Shown piece by piece: positions 57,202 through 64,000 of a DNA stretch of 64,000 nt. A program made the translations under genes and the position numbers. The stretch is from contig KL197714.1 in NCBI GenBank assembly GCA_000697665.1, positions 396,596 through 460,595 on the forward strand, given 5' to 3'. The stretch comes from Jaapia argillacea MUCL 33604. Its lineage: Eukaryota; Basidiomycota; Agaricomycetes; Jaapiales; Jaapiaceae. Below the pieces are notes generated by a model. The model made no database searches. It was not told where the DNA came from and saw only the letters and a list, made by a program, of their open reading frames with translations. The first letter of the stretch is position 1, and each line of letters opens with the position of its first letter.

Positions 57202-58683
57202 ATGCGCACGATTTCTCGAGCTCGCAGCTTTGCTTCCTCACTGAACGGAAATGATGGCGACCAGACATCCGACGCTGAGGATGGTGGCCTTGACATTGAC
57301 GACGAAATCCTCCTGTCACCCCGCAAAGATCAGGGGAAAAGCGTCTCCTCTGCTCGAGGAGAAACTCCGGCTCCCAGCATCATCGCCCATACCTCATTTG
57401 ATGCCTACTTCATCCAATCTTCGAAACCTTCAAAAACATCGAATAATGTCTTCTCATCACTATTGCCACCACTCAGTGCAGACGAGTATGCAACCGCCAT
57501 CGCCTCGTCCAGTTCCGACCCACATCTATCAGAGAGGATCAAGAAATTGGAAGAATCGCATTCTTCCCTCTTCCCTCGCTACCTGATCGAACTCCTTGAA
57601 GGTTTTGGCCTTCTCTTCTACGGTTATGGCTCGAAGCGTAGCGTTCTCAATAAATTCGCCACGACTTTCTGCGCCAAGAAAGGCCACGTGGTAGTCGTCA
57701 ACGCATTTCAGCCCTCCTTTGCTCTCAGGGATCTTTTGTCATCGGTGGAAAACGTCCCCGGTGTAACCTCCCTCCCCTTACCATCATCATCTGTTGAAAC
57801 ACAGGCGAGAAGGATCTACGACTTCTTTCTGGCCCCTTCCGACCCCTCTGCAGCAACTCCTGCGCCCCTCTTCTTGATCATCCACAACATCGACTCCCCT
57901 GCTCTCCGCACGTCCAAAGCGAGGTCTTGCCTCTCCCTCCTAGCAAGCCATCCTCGAACCCACATTGCCGCTTCTATAGATCACATCAACGCACCCCTCA
58001 TGTGGTCTTCATCCGACCTATTCGCATACCCTCCCTCTTCCGCATCCCCTCGCTCGGTGCCGTACTTAGGAGCTTCCGGAGACTCCAAGCGAAGTTCTAC
58101 GTGGCTCTGGCACGACTTGACAACTCTCGCTCCATACACATTCGAAACAGCCTTCTCGAACCGATCTTCCATCTCCGGTGCTACCACCCTTAACTCTACA
58201 TCTTCACGACAGACGAACGACATTTCGTCACTGGCGATGGGAACAGCTGCAGGCGCGATCACCGAAAGTGCAGCTCAACACATCCTGGCATCCGTAACTG
58301 AAAAAGCGAAAAAACTATTCGCCCTTCTTGCTAGAATGCAATTAGCAGCCATCGAAGAACTCTCTGCTCCCCTCCCAGAAACCAACTCGAAAGCCCCTCA
58401 GGCAGCTGCTGCATACCAACAAAACGACATGTCACAATTCGCTACATCGTACTCGACCCTCTTCACTACATCTCGAGACAATTTCATTGCGACGAATGAT
58501 ACTGCTTTCAAGAGTTTGTTAGGAGAGTTTAGGGACCACGGGTTGGTTTTGTTTGGTGTTGCTGCTGGACAAGGGAATGGGGAAAATGAAGCTGGGCTTG
58601 GAGGCGGAGCAGGGGAGGTGTTGTGGATACCCATGAGGAAGGAGAGGCTGGTTCGGATCGTGGATGGCTTGGGGGATGTTTGA
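57202..58683 (+). CDS. ORC2: Origin recognition complex subunit 2
   Basis: Subunit of the replication-origin-binding ORC. It is a single-exon frame; the first ATG is at 57202 (MRTISRARSFASSL), since the frame above it opens only with GTG. The N-terminus is acidic and disordered (DAEDGGLDIDDEILLSPRK). The core reads HTSFDAYFIQSS, RYLIELLEGFGLLFYGYGSK, RSVLNKFA, GHVVVVNAFQPSFALRDLL, LFLIIHNIDSPALR, ASIDHINAPLMW and TTLAPYTFET, all typical ORC2 AAA-like and winged-helix positions. It ends KERLVRIVDGLGDV. At about 493 residues it is a normal length for a fungal ORC2. The promoter and first third are duplicated at 60127-60936. Confidence 0.92.
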   Translation: MRTISRARSFASSLNGNDGDQTSDAEDGGLDIDDEILLSPRKDQGKSVSSARGETPAPSIIAHTSFDAYFIQSSKPSKTSNNVFSSLLPPLSADEYATAIASSSSDPHLSERIKKLEESHSSLFPRYLIELLEGFGLLFYGYGSKRSVLNKFATTFCAKKGHVVVVNAFQPSFALRDLLSSVENVPGVTSLPLPSSSVETQARRIYDFFLAPSDPSAATPAPLFLIIHNIDSPALRTSKARSCLSLLASHPRTHIAASIDHINAPLMWSSSDLFAYPPSSASPRSVPYLGASGDSKRSSTWLWHDLTTLAPYTFETAFSNRSSISGATTLNSTSSRQTNDISSLAMGTAAGAITESAAQHILASVTEKAKKLFALLARMQLAAIEELSAPLPETNSKAPQAAAAYQQNDMSQFATSYSTLFTTSRDNFIATNDTAFKSLLGEFRDHGLVLFGVAAGQGNGENEAGLGGGAGEVLWIPMRKERLVRIVDGLGDV

Positions 58684-58963
58684 GGGTCCGTCTCACTTCA
58701 CGAACGGAGATCGGTCTCACCGAGATGTTGAGTTCACCCAGCTGGAGTAGAGCCGTGACTTGTGGAGTGTTTTCGAACATGTTCTTGTTTCCTGGGCTCG
58801 TGCTGGAGATACAAGCCACCCTCAAGACCCAGGATACTCCTCCGATTGCCATCCCGTCCTCGCGACAATACCCCTTCGCCTTCGCGCATCGAATATATGC
58901 ACATTTCAACGTTTTGACCACGCCCATTGCCCTTCCATCGATTCCAACGCGAGCTATCTCGCG

Positions 58964-59446
58964 ATGGAGGCACATCGTACGGTCAAAGGCACATTAGGCA
59001 TCGTCGCGCTCTCTCCGCTTCGCGAGTGTTCGTGTCACCATTTTGACTCCCAAGAATATCGCTCGCGGCTTTTTTTTTGGAAATCTCTTGATGACACAGG
59101 GAGCATTTACGTTCGTACTCAGGATGGAGAGTTTGGGCGAATGCTTAGGGTGATGGGAATGTCTATCTTCGACCATGAGAAAGGACGATACGTGATATTT
59201 CAAGCTGCAGTCACTGTACGTCCTAACAATATGGTAAAAATCAGACCGTTTCAACTTGGTATTTACGTGTGTCAGAAAGAGAGCGGCAAGTTGGGTTGGC
59301 AGCAAGGAACAAGAAAGCCTCGAGATACGTTGAACTTGAAGTCCGGATCGTTGGTTTCTAAACCGTCAACGCGTCAGCCAAGGACTCCGAGAGAATGTGG
59401 TCGCCTTGTCATCCCCCATATTCACGTGAAACCCGCAAAGGTATAA
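58964..59446 (+). CDS. Hypothetical protein, 160 residues
   Basis: Open frame from an ATG at 58964 with no recognised family. The middle is balanced in composition and beta-strand-like (GSIYVRTQDGEFGRMLRVMG, RYVIFQAAVTVRP, IRPFQLGIYVCQKESG). The C-terminus is basic. No intron, signal peptide or paralog is visible. It may be a real small gene or a chance frame between ORC2 and the ORC2 relic. Confidence 0.3.
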   Translation: MEAHRTVKGTLGIVALSPLRECSCHHFDSQEYRSRLFFWKSLDDTGSIYVRTQDGEFGRMLRVMGMSIFDHEKGRYVIFQAAVTVRPNNMVKIRPFQLGIYVCQKESGKLGWQQGTRKPRDTLNLKSGSLVSKPSTRQPRTPRECGRLVIPHIHVKPAKV

Positions 59447-60126
59447 GAACCTGACGAGAGGCTTAGAGAGTCCTTGGCGCCCTTTGCTTTCACTCTTCAC
59501 CCATCCTAGTTCACTCGGTCTCCCGGTGCACAGGGAGGCCTTCGTGACTCTGATATATGGTGGTTCACGTCTGTCTTCGTGTCCTCGGATGCGACGAGGC
59601 CAACCCCAGTCTGCCTGATGTGTCCTACCGCTGCACTCCCGCCTTCACGGGCGTGTTTGTTGTCGACAGCGATGTATATGAAGGGGCATCCAGACGGGGA
59701 AGACCTTGTAAGTTAGACGACGGTTCTTGTGGTGTGGTGGCTGGCATCCCTCTCCGTGTCCTCATGGACGCGGCAAGCTCGAACCCGTCTGTAGGCTGGA
59801 CTCAATGACCGTCCGCAGGCCCACCTTTACTGGTCCGTTTGTTGGCGGAGTGATTTGAGGAAGGGTGTCCTGCAGAACAAGGACGGCTTCGAATGGAGGG
59901 ATGTCTCCACCTGCAAGAGTTGCCCCCTTCTCGTCATTATTTGCGGTGAGTACCAGACGTATCTGAGGCGAGACGTGATTTACTCATACCACCCATCCCC
60001 TCGACCACCGAACAAGCTTGGGTTCTGTTCGCCCAAGGTCTGTTCGGTGGGTTGGGTGATTTATCTAGAAGTTCTCGTGGACTCCTTGACGACCCATACG
60101 TAGGTCAGCTCTGAATCCAACTGTAG
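59447..60126. other. Stretch before the ORC2 relic
   Basis: No recognised gene. An ATG frame at 59557-59808 (83 codons, plus) has a few Cys and no known motif. The stretch separates the unrecognised frame at 58964 from the duplicated ORC2 promoter. Confidence 0.35.
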
Positions 60127-60936
60127 CCCTCCGACCCCTGCGGCGCAGTAGAAATCATACTCAAGATCTTTCACGGACGACGAACAGGGCGGCTTTCCCC
60201 TCCAGGGTTCCCGTGATGGATTGGATTAAAACAGTCGCTAGCCAGCCTCCTCTGAGCAACACGCTGATAACCATAAGTCGTTCAGCTCAGCACAGTATGT
60301 GGGATTGGGGATTACCTTTATGGCTCCTGCGCCTGGAGTAGTAGTGCTAAGTAATCCGAGGAAAGGTTGGGTCATTGTCATCGACGCATACACCTCAGCG
60401 CTGGTTTCGTCAGGGCTTTGAAGAGCATCCCATATATACTCGATTCCAACAGCGAAGAAGCTTGATGGAGAGAAATGCCTTTGAACTTTGGTGAAACGAG
60501 TGACTCCAGGGGCCTCAGGAGCCGTGTCACGATATGACGAGTCGCGTTTGTGACGTCCACAATCTCTCCAATCTCCCCAACCAGAGCAACAATGCACACG
60601 ATTTCTCGAGCTCGCAGCTTTGCTTCCTTACTGAACGGTAATGATGGCGACCAGACATCCGACGCTGAGGATGGTGGCCTCGACATTGACGACGAAATCC
60701 TCCTGCCAGTGTCACCCCGCAAAGACCAGGGGGAAAGAGTCTCCTCTGCTCGAGGAGAAACTCCGGCTCCCAGCATCATCGCCCATACCTCCTTCGATGC
60801 CTACTTCATCCAATCTTTCGAAGCCTTCAAAAACTTCGAATAATGTTTTCTCATCTCTATTGCCACCACTCAGTGCAGACGAGTATGCAGCCGCCATCGC
60901 CTCGTCGAGCTCAGACCTACATCTATCAGAGAGGGT
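60127..60936 (+). repeat. Segmental duplication of ORC2 promoter and 5' end
   Basis: Aligns with about 56775-57541: the words CGGCGCAGTAGAA, ACGAACAGGGCGGCTTTCC, TAAGTCGTTCAGCTCAGCAC and then the ORC2 5' coding sequence recur in order, with scattered substitutions and indels. The match stops abruptly after CTATCAGAGAGG (60936). The copy is direct, about 3.4 kb downstream of the original. Confidence 0.82.
60592..60936 (+). pseudogene. Truncated ORC2 relic
   Basis: Starts at the matching ATG (MHTISRARSFASLLNGNDGD) and follows ORC2 through DGGLDIDDEILL and HTSFDAYFIQS. There a one-base insertion relative to ORC2 shifts the frame and stops it at about 60841. Unshifted homology runs on to 60936 and then breaks off, so the AAA-like core is missing. 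A two-codon insertion (LPVSPRK against LSPRK) is another difference. It cannot make a working ORC2. Confidence 0.82.
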
Positions 60937-61800
60937 GCGCAGAGACGCGGAGAGTTCTTGATCATCCGGATCATAAATGAGGTGAAGGGAGATGCTTGGG
61001 CTGTGGATGAGAATGGTGTGTCGGTGTCTTGATTGTCAGTTTGCTGAGGGTGGGGAAGGTTGGCATCATGGTGGGGTTTGAGTTGCTGGACGTCCGTGAG
61101 TAATGCTGCTAGGAGAGGAAGGAGATGGGATGACCATGTAAGGACAAGAGTCAATTCCTCGAGCCCGCGCATCAGACCATCAAACACGTCCAAGAATACG
61201 AGACTCCAATCGAGAATTTTCGCAGAGGTTCGTATAGCGCGAGAATACGAGTCGACAGTGAACGAAGGACGCCAGCGTGATCGAACCACAACTGCTCGAT
61301 ATAAATCTTTCGTCAGCGCATATAGGAGGCCACAAGGCAAATAGAGTACCTGGAGGTGGGTGGGAGACGAGTTAACCAAGTTCGTATGGAATGGGTGATG
61401 GTGCCTTTGGGATCGAGTAAGATGAGGGATAGTAGCCCGTGGATTCGGATGAGGTTCGCTCTCATTCGTCTCCATTCGTCATCCTCCTTTGTCAACCCCT
61501 CCATCTTCGGCTTCATCCACTTCAACGATCGCACCAGCAAGTCGTCCCCTGAGCCTATAATCAAACTCCCCGCTCTCAACAAAACAACTTATATCACTTC
61601 CCACAGACTCAATCTCCCGGCAATGTGCCTGAGGGCGAGCCGAGGAGACGAGCGAATTTGTCTGGGAGGTAATCGATGGGTGTTATTCAGAGAGTGTTTA
61701 TAGAACATAATGAGAGGTTGAGGTTTAGGATAGTGGTAAAGAGGGCTGAGGGGCTGAAAGGGAGGAATAGGAATCCTGGAGAAATCGTGTTAGGTGCCAT
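60937..61800 (-). CDS. Unrecognised gene, minus strand, model uncertain
   Basis: Coding character is suggested on the minus strand by two frames. One reads LRAGSLIIGSGDDLLVRSLK, WMKPKMEGLTKEDDEWRRMR, ANLIRIHGLLSLILLDPKG; after a probable intron at about 61350 the other reads LQVLYLPCGLLYALTKDLYR, SYSRAIRTSAKILDWSLVFL and ELTLVLTWSSHLLPLLAALL. Both are Leu-rich and helical, possibly membrane-associated. A short first exon from the ATG at 61800 (MAPNTISPGFLFLPFSPSAL) is possible, but its join to the rest is unclear. The 3' end runs into the ORC2 duplication, which may have cut or changed the C-terminus. I do not recognise the family. Confidence 0.35.
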
Positions 61801-62696
61801 TGGTTGCGGGTTTGGAAAGGATGGGGTGAACGAGCTGTTGGACGTGGGGTGGGCTGCGGACGTGAATTGAGATTGCTGGGAGAAAAGTGAGGTCGTGTTA
61901 GTACTTTCATAGACTTTCATTGCATGAGATCGGAATGCACGCACCCGTTCAACTTGGTCTCTCCCGTAGGACATGGTTCCTCCTCGCAGACGAAAACCTT
62001 ACGGAGGGATAAACAAGGAATAAAGTACTTGTTCGAGACGTTTTGAACGTTTGCTGATGAGAGATCGCCAGGTTGGTCCATTCTCTCAACCATATTCGGA
62101 ACTAGATGAGGCCAACCCAAACGATTCTTCGGCCTCCACCTCTTCCCTTACCCGTTCCCAGCACACTTCCCCTCCTTCCCAGCTCCGCCTTCATGCATTG
62201 GTCCCCCGTTTCCATCTCCATGCATACAACGCAACAAATATCCTTTCCCATAGCTATGTTGGTAATGATCTCGAGCACCATTGAAAACCTCCTGCCTTAC
62301 CTCCTCTGCCAACCCGGATGGAGCTGGGGACAAGGGAGAGAGCTTTCACGGAGGATGTGGGTATGTAAGACGCCTGGTCCTGTTGTCGTGGTAGGAGCAG
62401 TATGGTTGAGTGAGAAGGTTTGTTGTTTATTGGGTTTGATTGAAATGTCCCACTCCAGGGACGTCATTCACGCCGCGTTCGAAACTTCAACTCCTCGAGC
62501 TTCCGTAAGAATATAATGTCACCACTAAGATACACTTCGATCCGCTGGCGAACAACAGCTCGGTGCTGTTGTACGGTAGCGCCGGCGGGGATGTAACTAA
62601 ATAAAGCAATGACCGATGGTCCAAGAAGAACGAAAGGCGAGTAAGCGACGGAGTAGCTAGAATCCAAGTTCCTCTCAGCAGAAAACAAACAATCGC
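61801..62696. other. Stretch without a recognised gene
   Basis: About 0.9 kb. A plus-strand ATG frame at 62106-62516 (136 codons) is hydrophobic and featureless. No motif was found on either strand. The end next to 62697 should hold the terminator of the kinase gene. Confidence 0.35.
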
Positions 62697-64000
62697 TCAG
62701 CGAATCAACCTTTCAAATTCGTCGATTGTAGGCCTTCTCGCAGGGTCCATCTCCCAACACCTCGAAACAACCTCCCATAACTCGCGATTTTGGCCAGCTT
62801 CAGTGTAGGGCTTAAAACCGTTCAGGACGGAGAGGATGACTTGTGAGTTGAGACGGCGATTGTGATAAGGTATCTTGCGTGTGATGAACTACGTTAGGCG
62901 AGAATGCGAGACATGAGATTATATGTTTGGGGGACAAATGATGTACCTGGGCCATTGTGCAACCGAGAGACCAAATATCAGACATAGTCGTTGGGACCGC
63001 CGGCGGAGAATCGTCGTCGATGATGGTGGGGAAAAGCTCTGGTGCCATCGATCGGCACGAACCACTGAGGTTGGCGGTGGTAAACTTGGTACCGCCCAGG
63101 ATGTAAGCCGAACAAAAGTCGCAAAGAATGGCCCGTCCGTTGTCATTGACAAGAATATTGCTCTGTGAGGGTATAGTCTTATTGAGTGTATATCAAGAGA
63201 AAGCGAACCAACTTACAGGTTTCACGTCGCCATGAACAACCGGTGGATAGTTGGAGTGTAAAGATTTGAGCCCTTGCACGATGTCGAGTGTCTATACGGG
63301 GTCGGAGAATTAAATCAGCGATAATTCAGACGAGGGGACGAAACCTACAAGTTGACGAACGGAGACATGAGGATGGAGGTGGAGGTAGTGAGTAATGTCG
63401 CCGTTTTTGTACCATTTCATGACTAGGGCAGGCTTGTCTCCGATTGTGGCGACACCGAGGACTTCAGCTACATGTGGGTTGAGGTGGAGGAGTTCGTACG
63501 CCTGAACCTCTCGGTGATAGTGCTGTAAATGTATGGCTGAGAAGGGAGGAAAGATGCGAGAGGGATGACATACCTCAAATACCACAGCATTCTTTTGTTC
63601 ATCCTTGGATACCCTGAAGACCTTGACGGCGACCTAGAAGAAAAAATACATTCAGATGATAGTGCGATGACCGTGAGGGAAGCGTTAGAGTGCACCTGCG
63701 CGTCAACGTTGTCTTGGGTTAGGATCCCTCTGTACACATCGGAGAAGGAGCCTTGAGCAAGTGGGAACTTGTTGTCGGCGGGTCTGAGTTGGGTACTCAG
63801 ATCCCGCAACTTGTTGGAGGGTGGCGATGTCCTTGACAGGGAATACGCGTCAGTTCGACTAGGGAGATGGGGGTGGGGAATACGTTCGCTAATTGAAGAC
63901 GATGTGGGCTCACCTCATACTAGACTGGATGCCGAATGTATTCTCCCAAAAATCCGGGTGTGTGGATAGGAATGTCTGGGATATCTGGGCCATCAGTTCC
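62697..64000 (-). CDS. Protein kinase gene, cut by window edge
   Basis: Serine/threonine or TKL-like kinase on the minus strand; its 5' part lies beyond the window. The visible protein has LAQGSFSDVYRGIL (glycine loop), VAVKVFRVSKDEQKN with the ATP-binding Lys, HYHREVQAYELLHLNPHVAE with the helix-C Glu, PALVMKWYKNGDITHYLHLH, YPPVVHGDVKPSNILVNDNG (catalytic loop HGD instead of HRD) and AILCDFCSAYIL, where the usual DFG is DFC. Then come SCRSMAPELFPT, TMSDIWSLGCTMAQV and the C-terminal ELWEVVSRCWEMDPARRPTI. It ends FERLIR-stop at 62697. HGD loops are common in basidiomycete TKL-type kinases. The DFC is unusual, but the metal-binding Asp is kept, so activity remains possible. About six introns are removed. 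Confidence 0.8.

Noticed and set aside
58529-58975. 148-codon minus-strand frame over the ORC2 3' end
   Set aside because: Largely antisense to ORC2 and without a family; its N-terminal half alone is too weak to call.
1-64000. CRISPR arrays, bacterial operons or complete transposons
   Set aside because: No regularly spaced repeats, no ribosome-binding-site pattern and no transposase or reverse transcriptase motif was seen. The sequence is eukaryotic with spliced genes.

Overview
The window looks like nuclear DNA from a filamentous or yeast-like basidiomycete (Agaricomycotina is my best guess; nothing visible fixes the genus). The reasons are dense genes on both strands, many short introns of about 45-80 nt that rebuild conserved proteins when removed, F-box families of basidiomycete style, and the FTR1/FET3 type of reductive iron uptake. 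Most coding regions here are mosaics of exons, so spans run from inferred start codon to inferred stop codon, and I rebuilt exon joins by hand.

Layout. 0.6-1.9 kb: a DUF4336 gene, then about 2.2 kb without a recognised gene. 4.2-9.5 kb: a divergent high-affinity iron uptake pair (permease FTR1 on minus, multicopper ferroxidase FET3 on plus). Their shared 1 kb promoter has two exact ATCWGATAA sites of the kind bound by iron-sensing GATA factors. 10.1-14.5 kb: three tandem copies of a single-exon F-box gene, the middle one dead. The spacers carry decayed copies of the last exon of a second DUF4336 gene, which lies intact at 14.7-16.5 kb on minus. 16.9-17.9 kb: a Ser/Thr/Ala-rich secreted protein. 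19.6-31.0 kb: a ubiquitin-specific protease, a Bin3-type RNA cap methyltransferase, SWC5 of the SWR1 complex, a MYND-finger protein and a GH18 chitinase. 31.7-35.7 kb: two paralogous F-box genes of another family, the second frameshifted. 36.7-43.1 kb: a small JTB-like membrane protein, SRP19/Sec65 and a carboxylesterase-fold protein that seems to lack its catalytic His. 43.6-49.4 kb: serine hydroxymethyltransferase, a zinc-finger/RING protein and a glutathione transferase. 50.0-58.7 kb: the BUR1/CDK9-type kinase, an MTH1-like Nudix hydrolase, a D-amino-acid oxidase gene with two apparent frameshifts, and ORC2. 60.1-60.9 kb: a truncated copy of the ORC2 promoter and 5' end. Right edge: a protein kinase gene cut by the window end.

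How the genes relate. FTR1 and FET3 are the one clear functional cluster: FET3 oxidises Fe(II) and hands Fe(III) to FTR1 at the plasma membrane. The other genes are mostly housekeeping (replication, transcription elongation, chromatin, SRP, one-carbon metabolism, ubiquitin removal) with no shared pathway. The changing parts of the window are the F-box arrays and the ORC2 segmental duplication, which show repeated local duplication followed by decay.
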